Shown here: positions 36,914 through 45,220 of the stretch, piece by piece
Layout of the letters: each line of letters begins with the position of its first letter
Position numbering within the stretch: position 1 is the stretch's first letter
The notes under the pieces: generated by a model
Seen by the model: only the letters and a program-made list of their open reading frames with translations
What the model was told of the DNA's origin: nothing
Databases searched by the model: none
Made by a program: the position numbers and the translations under genes
Assembly: GCA_024684375.1 (NCBI GenBank)
Contig: JAIKWZ010000006.1
Location: forward strand, 62,001 to 126,000
Origin: Clostridiales bacterium
Lineage (GTDB): Bacteria; Bacillota; Clostridia; Christensenellales; Aristaeellaceae
Direction: 5' to 3'
Length of the DNA: 64,000 bases

Positions 36914-37840
36914 ATGACCGTACGCGAACGCAAACAGTCAGTATTTGTTCGCCTGATCAAATACCGATGGCTGTATCTTTTGGGCTTTCCCGGTATGGCA
37001 ATCATTTTCCTTTTCAATTACCTTCCCATGGGAAGCCTCATTATGGCGTTTGAAGAGTACGATCCTTGGGTCGGCCTCATCAACAGCCCATTCGTTGGTC
37101 TAAAGCATTTCGCGAAGCTGTTCAACGACCCGAAGTTTTTCCTGATGCTGCGCAATACGCTGACTATCAGCGCGTTGAGCCTTTTAACTTTTCCTGCTCC
37201 TATCATCCTCGCTCTGCTGCTAAACGAAGTACGCTCTGCCGCGTTCAAAAAGACTATTCAGACAACTATATACCTTCCTCACTTTCTGTCCTGGACGATC
37301 GTAGTCAGTCTGACTTTTTTCCTGTTGAGCAGTGAACAGGGACTTATAAACAAGATCATCATCTCCGGCGGCGGCACCGCTCACTCCTTCCTGTTTGACA
37401 AGAGCATCATATACTATATTCTGGTCATCCAGTCTGTATGGAAAGGCGTTGGCTGGGGTTCGATTGTGTACCTTGCCGCAATAGCCGGCATAGATCAGGG
37501 GCTGTATGAAGCCGCAAAGATCGACGGCGCCAACAAGTTCCAATCCATTATCCACATCACGCTCCCCTGTATTCTGCCGACCGTAGCCGTCATGTTGATC
37601 CTCAAAATGGGTTCCATCATTTCGGTAGATTTTGAGCAGGTGCTGCTTATGACCAACGCACTGGTTAAAGACAAACTGGAGGTCTTTGAAGTTTACATAT
37701 ACAATAATGGCGTAAAAAGCGGTTCTACCCAGTTCAGCTACACTACCGCGATCGGTATGTTCAAGTCAGTAGTCAGCACCATCCTCGTTATTTCCACCAA
37801 CCGGATCGTGTCTTCCAACGGCATGAAGGGTATCATATAA
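36914..37840 (+). CDS. Carbohydrate ABC transporter permease (LplB/UgpA type)
   Basis: The first membrane subunit of a CUT1-type oligosaccharide importer (308 residues). About six membrane helices are visible, starting with YLLGFPGMAIIFLFNYLPMG. The cytoplasmic EAA loop that docks the ATPase is LYEAAKIDGANKFQSIIHITLP. It is followed after 12 bases by the second permease. No ATPase is encoded nearby, so a shared MsmK/UgpC-type ATPase elsewhere is expected. Substrate is inferred from the glycosidases of the locus. Confidence 0.93.
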   Translation: MTVRERKQSVFVRLIKYRWLYLLGFPGMAIIFLFNYLPMGSLIMAFEEYDPWVGLINSPFVGLKHFAKLFNDPKFFLMLRNTLTISALSLLTFPAPIILALLLNEVRSAAFKKTIQTTIYLPHFLSWTIVVSLTFFLLSSEQGLINKIIISGGGTAHSFLFDKSIIYYILVIQSVWKGVGWGSIVYLAAIAGIDQGLYEAAKIDGANKFQSIIHITLPCILPTVAVMLILKMGSIISVDFEQVLLMTNALVKDKLEVFEVYIYNNGVKSGSTQFSYTTAIGMFKSVVSTILVISTNRIVSSNGMKGII

Positions 37841-37852
37841 AGGAGGCGGAGC

Positions 37853-38776
37853 ATGACACAGGATATAGCAAGATCCACATCCAAGGGAAAGCAGTTCCGC
37901 CGACTCGGCATGAAAGCAAGCGAAAACATATATCAACTCATCATCGGTTTCTTGCTTGCTTTACTTGCTGCAACTATGGTTCTCCCGTTTTTGTACATTA
38001 TAGTCATCTCGTTTACTGATTCCACCGCATATACTTCTGGAATGTTTTACCTTTGGCCGAAAAAATGGTCTCTGGAAGCTTATGTTCTTATCCTGAGCGG
38101 CAAAGGCTTCATTAACGCGCTCAAGGCCTCGCTGTTTATAACTTTTGTTGGTACTCCTATCAACGTTTGTGCCAATGCCGGTCTGGCTTATATGCTTTCC
38201 AAGGACGAATTGGTCGGCAGAAAGCTCATCAACCGCCTGGTTATGTTCACCATGCTTTTCGGCGCGGGCATGATCCCAAATTTCATCAACATCAAAAACC
38301 TCGGACTTATAAACAGCTGGTTCGCCAACATCCTGCCTTCTGCCTGCGGCGCCTGGACTGTTATGGTGATGAAGAGTTTTTTCCAGGAACTGCCAAGAGA
38401 TCTGGAAGAAGCGGCGGAGATCGATGGCTGCGGCACCATCAGGATGTTTTTCAGGATCGTGCTGCCATTGTCGCTCGCTATGCTGGCCACATTCACGCTT
38501 TTTGCCTTTGTAAGCTACTGGAACTGCTATTTCTCTGCAATACTGTATCTGACGTCTTCAAGCAAGCAGCCGCTGCAGGTATATCTGCAAAAGCTGGTCT
38601 TGTCAACTGATATAAGCGAAGTTGTGGACGTTGCGGACGATCTCGCGAAAAAAGTCCCGCAGGAAGTCATGCGCATGGCCTCCCTCGTAGTCGTAGTATT
38701 CCCGATACTTTGCATCTACCCCTTCATGCAAAAGTATTTCGCGAAGGGCGTCATGGTTGGCGCTGTGAAGGGATAA
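37853..38776 (+). CDS. Carbohydrate ABC transporter permease (YtcP/LplC type)
   Basis: The second membrane subunit (307 residues), with six predicted helices (IIGFLLALLAATMVLPFLYIIVISF first) and the EAA loop DLEEAAEIDGCGTIRMFFRIVLP. It pairs with the preceding LplB-like permease. GGAGG lies six bases upstream of the ATG. The YtcP/LplB pair with a YtcQ-like binding protein is a common Firmicute arrangement for importing plant-derived oligosaccharides. Confidence 0.93.
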   Translation: MTQDIARSTSKGKQFRRLGMKASENIYQLIIGFLLALLAATMVLPFLYIIVISFTDSTAYTSGMFYLWPKKWSLEAYVLILSGKGFINALKASLFITFVGTPINVCANAGLAYMLSKDELVGRKLINRLVMFTMLFGAGMIPNFINIKNLGLINSWFANILPSACGAWTVMVMKSFFQELPRDLEEAAEIDGCGTIRMFFRIVLPLSLAMLATFTLFAFVSYWNCYFSAILYLTSSSKQPLQVYLQKLVLSTDISEVVDVADDLAKKVPQEVMRMASLVVVVFPILCIYPFMQKYFAKGVMVGAVKG

Positions 38777-38828
38777 ACCGGATTACACGCTCAGGCGTTT
38801 GTAATTAATAAAATGGAGGTATTTCCCT

Positions 38829-40403
38829 ATGAAGAAAGTGCTTTCCTTTATCCTCGTCTTTGCGCTTGCGCTTACCATGGGCATCATGTCCACTGCGGAA
38901 AACAAAGACAGGATAACCATCTCCGTCCTTGGCGTCGACTGGGGCTACGGTCCTTCTTCCGACAGCGCCATGGAGCGTTATTGGGAAGATCTGTTCGACG
39001 TCAATATGGAAATCGAATGGGTCAACTATAACGACTACAACGAGAAGGTTAACGCCATGATCGTTGCCGGCACCCAGCCCGACGTTATCCAGGTCAACAA
39101 GAATGATGGTGCTTATTACTATCCCATTTTCACCAAGGCCATTGACAACGGTCAGTTCCTGGATCTGACTCCCTACCTGTTCGGTGAGGGTGGCCTTGCC
39201 ACGACCAACGCAGTGTTCAAAGGCTGGAGCCAGAGCATGTGGGATCAGGCCACCTACAATGGCGGCATCTACATCCTGCCCCGCTCCAAGGCTGAGATCG
39301 CTCAGCAGAGCGGCATCACCGTGCGCCGCGACCTGATGAAGAAGTATGGCTTTGAAGATGAGCCCACCACCATGGAAGAGCTTAAGGAATGGCTCATCCA
39401 GCTGTCCAACGCTGCCACCGAAGGCGAAGGCGAGAAGATCTATGCTCTCGATTTCTACGGCGATCTTATCAACAACGCCCGCACCACCGCTTTCGCCGTA
39501 GCATTTACTGGCCAGATGGATTGGGGCTACGATGAGGACGGTAATTTCGAGTTCATCTGCTTCGATAAGAACTACATCAACTTCCTGAACTGGATGAAGG
39601 ATCTTTATGATGCCGGCGTGCTGGATCCCGAGTTCGCGCTCTCCAACTCCGACACCTCCAAGTGGAAGGGCGGCCGCTCCGTGGCTTACCTGACTGCCTG
39701 GTATAACTGGAACCAGTCTGCTGACCGTGTGACCAACAGGATCTTCGATAAGGTTTGCCCCGACACATATGAAGCCTGGTGCATCATGCCCGTCGAGGGA
39801 GACAACGGTATCGTTATCGCTGCCAACTCCTCCGATATCGACAGCTGCATAGCTATCTCCTCCAAAGTAGCCGAGGACGAAGCCAAGCTCAACAAGATCT
39901 TCCAGGTGTTCTGCGCTACCGAAGAAGAATATCCGGGCTACAACCTGGTCATGTCTGACGGTGTAGAAGGCATCCACTACGCGGTGCTTGAGGACGGATC
40001 CCTGGACAAGAAAGGTCCCGACAACGTATATGGACAGGCCAGGACCGAAGGTTATGTTGGTGCCTGGAACCAGATCTTCCTGAAGACCGACGCAGACCAG
40101 ATCACCTCCAAATTCATGCGTTCCGGCGCACAGAGAGCTTCTGACGAGGCCATCCAGAGGGCTCGCGACATACGTGCGGTGCTCGCCGCTTACCTTGATG
40201 AGACCGGTCTGGGCTTCTCCAACCAGAACAAGTTCTCCACTACCTACAACAATACCTGGGCAAACATCGTGTCCGACACCAACGCGAACATCACCAAGTA
40301 TATCATGGGTGAGATCAGCGCTGAGGAATGGGCCGCGTTTGTTGACAGCATCGTGAATGGTGCTGACTACCAGGCCATTATCGCGGAATACGCCGCTAAC
40401 TAA
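38829..40403 (+). CDS. Extracellular sugar-binding protein of the ABC transporter
   Basis: The solute receptor of the importer (524 residues), of the LplA/YtcQ type. A clear signal sequence (KKVLSFILVFALALTMGIM) is followed by a likely signal peptidase I site around MSTA|EN. No lipobox cysteine is present, which is unusual for a Gram-positive binding protein. VAGTQPDVIQVNKNDG and the C-terminal VDSIVNGADYQAIIAEYAAN fit the family. Strongly biased codons suggest high expression and produce a long antisense ORF (rejected). A strong terminator follows. Confidence 0.92.
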   Translation: MKKVLSFILVFALALTMGIMSTAENKDRITISVLGVDWGYGPSSDSAMERYWEDLFDVNMEIEWVNYNDYNEKVNAMIVAGTQPDVIQVNKNDGAYYYPIFTKAIDNGQFLDLTPYLFGEGGLATTNAVFKGWSQSMWDQATYNGGIYILPRSKAEIAQQSGITVRRDLMKKYGFEDEPTTMEELKEWLIQLSNAATEGEGEKIYALDFYGDLINNARTTAFAVAFTGQMDWGYDEDGNFEFICFDKNYINFLNWMKDLYDAGVLDPEFALSNSDTSKWKGGRSVAYLTAWYNWNQSADRVTNRIFDKVCPDTYEAWCIMPVEGDNGIVIAANSSDIDSCIAISSKVAEDEAKLNKIFQVFCATEEEYPGYNLVMSDGVEGIHYAVLEDGSLDKKGPDNVYGQARTEGYVGAWNQIFLKTDADQITSKFMRSGAQRASDEAIQRARDIRAVLAAYLDETGLGFSNQNKFSTTYNNTWANIVSDTNANITKYIMGEISAEEWAAFVDSIVNGADYQAIIAEYAAN

Positions 40404-40420
40404 TTCTTTTGACCGAATCA

Positions 40421-40446
40421 GGCGGGGGTTCTCCCCCGCCTTTTCC
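40421..40446 (+). terminator. Intrinsic terminator between binding protein and second fucosidase
   Basis: GGCGGGGG-TTCT-CCCCCGCC followed by TTTT. The stem is eight G/C pairs. It lies inside the apparent operon, 15 bases before the next gene's ATG, so it probably lets the binding protein be made in excess over the fucosidase. Confidence 0.85.
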
Positions 40447-40460
40447 TTAGGAGGAAGGAT

Positions 40461-41798
40461 ATGCCGGTAATACTTCCAAAAGAGCTTACAGGCGCTGAGC
40501 TTCAGTCTATGCTCAAGAGCAACGTGAATTTCAAAAGTCTTGGCGGGATGCGCGTAGAAGGGCTTAAACTCAGCGAAGAAGACATCAAATGGTGGCGTGA
40601 CGCTAAAATCGGAATGTTCATCCACTGGGGTCTGTACTCTTTGCTAGGGCAGGGCGAATGGGTCCGTTACAACGAAAAGCTGCCCTATTGCTCCTACGAA
40701 AGCCTGAAAAACGAATTCGATCCCGTTGATTTTTCAACCGACAGTTGGATGGATATCGCGCGTTCATTGGGCGCGAATTACTGCGTTATGGTGACCCGGC
40801 ACCACGATGGCTTTTCACTTTGGGACAGCCCTGCCAGCTACAGAGGATTTACCTCCGTCAATTCGGCTGCAAAAAGGGATTTTGTCAAAGAGTTCACTCG
40901 ATCTTGCCGTAAATACAGCATGAAATGCGGGTATTATTATTCTCCGATGGACTGGCGCTTTCCGGGGTATTTCGATCCAGTAGGTCTTAGCGGGAATGCC
41001 GAACTTATGAAACGTCAATGCTACGGTCAGGTCGAAGAGCTTATGACACAGTATGGCGTTCCGGATATATTATGGTATGACGGAGGGTGGCTGGCGCACA
41101 AGGGCTCCGACACCTCCAGCGCCTGGTTCTGGGAGCCGGATAAACTGAACAAAATGGTCAGAAGCCACGCTCCAAAGATCGTGATCAATCCGCGTTCCGG
41201 TTGGGAAGGAGATTTTTACTGCGACGAAGGCTCTTCCGTCATTTCAGGAGGCATCATCACTGTCCCGTGGGAGAAAAATCTGTGCTTGTGCTCCGGAGCC
41301 AGCTGGGGTTGGATGGAGAATGACCCTGTTCAGGAACTTGACTGGCTGATCAGAATGCTGGTCAACGTGATCGGAAGGGACGGAAACATACTTTGGAATA
41401 TCGCACCGGATAAAAACGGCAGATTATCAGAAAATGTGAAAAACAGGATAAAGGAATTCGGCGACTGGATCAGGCAACATAGAGAAGCAATCTATGGTAC
41501 AAGAGGCGGACCTATTGAACCTGTGGATGACGTCTTTGTTACTACATTCAGAGAAAACGATGTATTCCTGTTTGTATTGGACAAGGTCCGCTTTTCAAAA
41601 AATGTCGTTTCAGGCCTGCCCGGAAATGTGCTTTCAGTTACAACGCTCGACGGTAAACCGCTTGCTTATACAAGTGGCGAAGGAATAAAAATTGATCTTC
41701 AGCATTTGCCTGACGATGTAGTTCCTGTGATCCGCATTTCTTTGGACGCAGAGATCAAGCCGGTATCATCACAGGTGTATTTTACTGCCAGACAATAG
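40461..41798 (+). CDS. Alpha-L-fucosidase, GH29 (second copy)
   Basis: A second GH29 enzyme of 445 residues, clearly diverged from the one at 34117. KIGMFIHWGLYSLLGQGEW, VTRHHDGFSLWDS and the nucleophile Asp in PDILWYDGGW are present. It has an additional N-terminal segment of about 40 residues and no signal peptide. AGGAGGAAGGAT precedes the ATG. Position after the transporter terminator suggests lower, readthrough-dependent expression. The two fucosidases may differ in linkage preference; the two GH29 subfamilies cannot be assigned by eye. Confidence 0.92.
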   Translation: MPVILPKELTGAELQSMLKSNVNFKSLGGMRVEGLKLSEEDIKWWRDAKIGMFIHWGLYSLLGQGEWVRYNEKLPYCSYESLKNEFDPVDFSTDSWMDIARSLGANYCVMVTRHHDGFSLWDSPASYRGFTSVNSAAKRDFVKEFTRSCRKYSMKCGYYYSPMDWRFPGYFDPVGLSGNAELMKRQCYGQVEELMTQYGVPDILWYDGGWLAHKGSDTSSAWFWEPDKLNKMVRSHAPKIVINPRSGWEGDFYCDEGSSVISGGIITVPWEKNLCLCSGASWGWMENDPVQELDWLIRMLVNVIGRDGNILWNIAPDKNGRLSENVKNRIKEFGDWIRQHREAIYGTRGGPIEPVDDVFVTTFRENDVFLFVLDKVRFSKNVVSGLPGNVLSVTTLDGKPLAYTSGEGIKIDLQHLPDDVVPVIRISLDAEIKPVSSQVYFTARQ

Positions 41799-41799
41799 A

Positions 41800-41829
41800 A
41801 AAACGCCGCCTATACCGGCGGCGCTTTTC
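41800..41829. terminator. Bidirectional intrinsic terminator
   Basis: CGCCGCC-TATACC-GGCGGCG flanked by AAAA on the left and TTTT on the right. It separates the converging fucosidase and zinc-ribbon genes and can stop transcription from both sides. Confidence 0.85.
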
Positions 41830-41837
41830 TATCTTGT

Positions 41838-42128
41838 TCAAAACCTGTCGGCGCGGTTTGCGTTAAAACACTCGCGGCAGAATACAGGCCTGTCGCCTCT
41901 GGGCTGAAAAGGCACCTGTGTTGGACGCCCGCAGCCCGAGCATATCACGTCGAACAGCTGGCGCTCAGCACGGGGAGCACCACTGTTAGCCTTGCGGGCC
42001 GCACGGCACGCAGGGCATCTGCCCGGTTCGTTTTGGAAGCCCTTGTCGGCATAAAACTGCTGCTCACTGGCTGAAAAAAGGAATTCCTTGCCGCACTCAC
42101 GGCAAACGAGGGTCTTGTCTTCGAACAT
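41838..42128 (-). CDS. Small zinc-ribbon protein
   Basis: A 96-residue protein with three CxxC pairs in the first part and a fourth at the end: CRECGKEF, CPACRAARK, CSGCGRP and CRECF. The N-terminal part matches the 'probable zinc-ribbon' (zf-trcl) pattern ending in CPACR. The ORF-track start (42203) is too long; GAGGAGG lies eight bases before the ATG at 42128. It probably binds two zinc ions. The function is unknown; similar small proteins may bind nucleic acid. Confidence 0.8.
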   Translation of the reverse strand: MFEDKTLVCRECGKEFLFSASEQQFYADKGFQNEPGRCPACRAARKANSGAPRAERQLFDVICSGCGRPTQVPFQPRGDRPVFCRECFNANRADRF

Positions 42129-42328
42129 AATTATTTCCTCCTCTGATCCGTCCCGATGTTGTTGTATACCATGTCGGTTCGCTGCTTGCATCGGGAAAAC
42201 CAATGGGAGGCACTCGCGCGTACAGTATTCATCAATCCGGGTGCTAATATTATATCACCAATTATAGTGCTTAACAGCTTTGCGACGTTATTTAGACGTT
42301 ATTTTACAGGAAATGAAACAAATTCGCG

Positions 42329-43279
42329 TCATGCAATCAGTCCCAGATGTGCCAGTGCAAAGGTAAACGCAAAAATGGTAAACAGTGATACCACTGTGGT
42401 CGTAAACACGATCTGACCCGCCAGCTCTCCGTCTCCGCCCATATTGACTGCCATAGGATAAGACGCAACCGCAACAGGAGTACCGAAGATCACAAGCATC
42501 ATATACAATTCAGCATCCTTAAGCCCGATCAGGTATCCAGCCACCAGCATAATAAGCGGAATCATGACAAGTCTCAAGGCGTTCACGCTAAGTATCGCGT
42601 TCCGATTTTTTCCAAACGCCTTGAATTTCAGTGTGCCGCCCAACGTTATCATGCTTATCGGAGTCACCAGATTTCCCAGCGCGTTCACGGGGATATCCAG
42701 GAACTTGGGCAGTTTTATTCCCAGAGCAAAAAAGATAAGCCCGGCGATGCAGCCCTGCATAAGCGGATTCTTTGCCAGATTAAGAAATATCCTGCCGATC
42801 CTGATGCCTTTACTCTGTTCATTATAGCTTTCAAGTATAATAACTGCCGCGATGTTGAACAGGCTTACGACTATCAATGTCATAAAGCCTGTTATTGCCG
42901 CCCTCTCTTCGCCGAATACATGCGTGACAAGCGGAATACCGTAAAGAATAAAGTTGCCCCTGAACAGCGCCTGAATTATCACGCCCCGTCTGTTGTTGAG
43001 CTTTGACACTCTTGGAACAGCAATAAGCAGCAGTGCTATCAACACAAGTATGCCCACGACAGATGCAATGATCAGTTTAACCGTCGGTATACTTTCAACG
43101 GTAGCAGTATAAACATTTTTAAACATCAGGACTGAGAAAAGCAACTTAAACACGAAGCGATTAAGTTTGTCCATAAATGCTTCATCGGTCAGCCTGGCTC
43201 TTACAGCAAAATAGCCAACGCCAAGATATATCACAAACGGAAATACCGCATTAAACGCGACGGAAAAGCTCTCTAACAT
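42329..43279 (-). CDS. AEC-family membrane transporter
   Basis: A 316-residue integral membrane protein with about ten hydrophobic helices in two halves, of the auxin efflux carrier family. Bacterial relatives include malate and malonate carriers. The N-terminus FVIYLGVGYFAVRARLTDE and the conserved VTPISMITLGGTLKF and FGTPVAVASYPMAVNMGGD segments support the call. A TATAAT box at 43321-43326 and an ACCGTT/AACGGT hairpin precede it, with GGAGG at the start. The transported solute is unknown. Confidence 0.88.
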   Translation of the reverse strand: MLESFSVAFNAVFPFVIYLGVGYFAVRARLTDEAFMDKLNRFVFKLLFSVLMFKNVYTATVESIPTVKLIIASVVGILVLIALLLIAVPRVSKLNNRRGVIIQALFRGNFILYGIPLVTHVFGEERAAITGFMTLIVVSLFNIAAVIILESYNEQSKGIRIGRIFLNLAKNPLMQGCIAGLIFFALGIKLPKFLDIPVNALGNLVTPISMITLGGTLKFKAFGKNRNAILSVNALRLVMIPLIMLVAGYLIGLKDAELYMMLVIFGTPVAVASYPMAVNMGGDGELAGQIVFTTTVVSLFTIFAFTFALAHLGLIA

Positions 43280-43380
43280 GCATCTCCTCCAAACCGTTGA
43301 AAGAAACGGTCGACAGCTAGATTATACCGTATCCACGCCATAAAAACGATTGAATTTGGGTTAAACCTGCTTATCACTAT

Positions 43381-43413
43381 AAGAAAAGCTCCGTCCCATA
43401 TAAAGGACGGAGC
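43381..43413 (-). terminator. Terminator of the hydrogenase operon
   Basis: On the minus strand GCTCCGTCC-TTTATATG-GGACGGAGC is followed by TTTTCTT, 16 bases after the hydA stop. The stem has nine pairs. Confidence 0.85.
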
Positions 43414-43429
43414 CAGGAATGAGCACCTA

Positions 43430-45202
43430 TCAGTCGTTATAAACCTTGCGGGCAGTATAATGAGTGTGCAGCAGCTCATGCGCCTTATGGCTGTTGGGCT
43501 TGCCAAAGTACTCGTCATACAGCTTATTGATCGCGGGAAGCTCGTGAGACTTGCGGATGGGCTTTGCGGCGTCTTCGTCATACAGAGCCTTGGCGCGCAG
43601 CGCCTTAACGTCGATCTCAAGCCGCTTTTCGGGAGAGACCAGAGGCTGACCGCCGCCGTTGATGCAGCCGCCGGGGCAGCCCATGACTTCGATAAATGTG
43701 TAGCTCTTTTCGCCGCTCTTTACTGCATCGAGCAGCCTGGACGCAGCGCCGGTGGAATGAGCCACAGCCACCTTGACTTCCAGCCCGTTCAGGTTGTAGC
43801 TGGCTTCCTTTACGCCTTCGAAGCCGCGTACATCCACGAACTCCAGCTTCTGGAGTTTTTCGCCGGTGATGACTTCATAGGCAGTCCTCAGTGCCGCTTC
43901 CATAACGCCGCCGGTCACACCGAAGATGACCGCCGCGCCGGTGGATTCGCCAAGCATATCGTCGAAGTCCTCATCGGGCAGCTGCTCAAAGCGGATGCCG
44001 CAAACCTTGATCATCCTTGCCAGCTCGCGGGTAGTAATAACGATATCCACATCCGCCATGCCGTCGTGACCCATTTCCGGACGTTTGCACTCGAACTTCT
44101 TTGCTGTGCAGGGCATAACGCTGACAACTACGATCTTGTGAGGATCGATGCCTTCCTTCTCGGCGAAGTAGGACTTGATCACGGCGCCTTCCATCTCATG
44201 AGGAGACTTGCAGGAAGACAGGTTCGGTATGAACTCGGGATAATAGGTCTCGCAGAACTTGATCCAGCCGGGAGAACAGGAAGTGATCATGGGCAGCACG
44301 CCGCCCTCCTTGACTCTGGCGACCAGCTCGTTAGCCTCTTCCATGATGGTAAGGTCAGCAGCATAGTCAGTGTCAAACACTTTGTCAAAGCCCATACGGC
44401 GCAGCGCAGCGGCCATTTTTCCGGTCACGGAAGTACCCATGGGAATGCCGAACTCTTCGCCCAGAGCGGCTCTGACTGCGGGAGCAGTCTGCACGACCAC
44501 GTACTTGTCGGGGTCGGCAAGAGCTGCAAAGACCTCTTTGGTGTCGTCCTTTTCTGTAAGTGCTGCGGTAGGACATACATTGATGCACTGTCCGCAGTTG
44601 ATACAGCCGGTCTCGGCAAGACCCATATCCCAGGCGGGAAGTATCTGAGTCTTGAAACCGCGCATGGTCGGGCCGATAACGCCCACATGCTGAACCTTTT
44701 CGCAAACCGCTTCGCATCTGCGGCACAGAACGCACTTTGCGTTGTTGCGCACGATAGACAGGGAGGAATTGTCGACCTTGGTCTCGGTCATGGGGCCGGC
44801 AAAACGGTTTTCGTCCTCGACGCCATACTCACGGCACAGAGCCTGCAGTTCACAGGTAGTGCTTCTTACGCAGCTCAAGCATTTCTTGTCGTGGTTGGAA
44901 AGCAGCAGCTCCAGGTTGACCCTGCGCGCCCTGCGGATGGCGGGAGTGTTGGTCTTTACTTCTGCGTATTCGCCGGTCTCTCTGTTTCTGGGCAGAGAAT
45001 CAACGGGATACACACAAGCAGCCTGAAGCGCCCTTCCGCCCGCTTCCACTACGCACATACGGCAAGCGCCGATCTCGTTTATGTCCTTCATGTAGCACAG
45101 GGTGGGAATGCGGATCCCCGCCTGCCTGGCTGCCTCAAGGATGGTAGTCCCCGCCGGCACGGTCACCGGAACGCCATCTATCTTAAAAGAAATCATATTC
45201 AT
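43430..45202 (-). CDS. hydA: [FeFe] hydrogenase catalytic subunit, NADH-linked type (HydA/HndD)
   Basis: Carries the H-cluster that makes or oxidises H2. The N-terminal 2Fe-2S domain (CYMKDINEIGACRMC) is followed by a His-Cys 4Fe-4S segment (NHDKKCLSCVRSTTC), two 4Fe-4S ferredoxin motifs (CVLCRRCEAVC and CINCGQCINVC), and the three H-cluster signatures TSCSPGWIKFCE, PCTAKKFE and MGCPGGCINGGGQP. It has 590 residues. It is the last gene after NuoE-, 2Fe-2S- and NuoF-like genes, the classical arrangement of cytoplasmic electron-bifurcating or NAD(P)-reducing hydrogenases. Confidence 0.95.
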   Translation of the reverse strand: MNMISFKIDGVPVTVPAGTTILEAARQAGIRIPTLCYMKDINEIGACRMCVVEAGGRALQAACVYPVDSLPRNRETGEYAEVKTNTPAIRRARRVNLELLLSNHDKKCLSCVRSTTCELQALCREYGVEDENRFAGPMTETKVDNSSLSIVRNNAKCVLCRRCEAVCEKVQHVGVIGPTMRGFKTQILPAWDMGLAETGCINCGQCINVCPTAALTEKDDTKEVFAALADPDKYVVVQTAPAVRAALGEEFGIPMGTSVTGKMAAALRRMGFDKVFDTDYAADLTIMEEANELVARVKEGGVLPMITSCSPGWIKFCETYYPEFIPNLSSCKSPHEMEGAVIKSYFAEKEGIDPHKIVVVSVMPCTAKKFECKRPEMGHDGMADVDIVITTRELARMIKVCGIRFEQLPDEDFDDMLGESTGAAVIFGVTGGVMEAALRTAYEVITGEKLQKLEFVDVRGFEGVKEASYNLNGLEVKVAVAHSTGAASRLLDAVKSGEKSYTFIEVMGCPGGCINGGGQPLVSPEKRLEIDVKALRAKALYDEDAAKPIRKSHELPAINKLYDEYFGKPNSHKAHELLHTHYTARKVYND

Positions 45203-45220
45203 CAGGCTTCCTCCCCTAAC

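Noticed and set aside
38805-40625. 606-codon antisense ORF opposite the sugar-binding protein
   Set aside because: It is an exact antisense shadow of a gene with strongly biased codons. It has no ribosome site or domain motif, while the plus-strand gene has a signal peptide and family motifs.
43273-43620. 115-codon minus-strand ORF overlapping the 3' end of hydA
   Set aside because: It overlaps the hydA stop, the terminator and the AEC transporter start in another frame and has no ribosome site.
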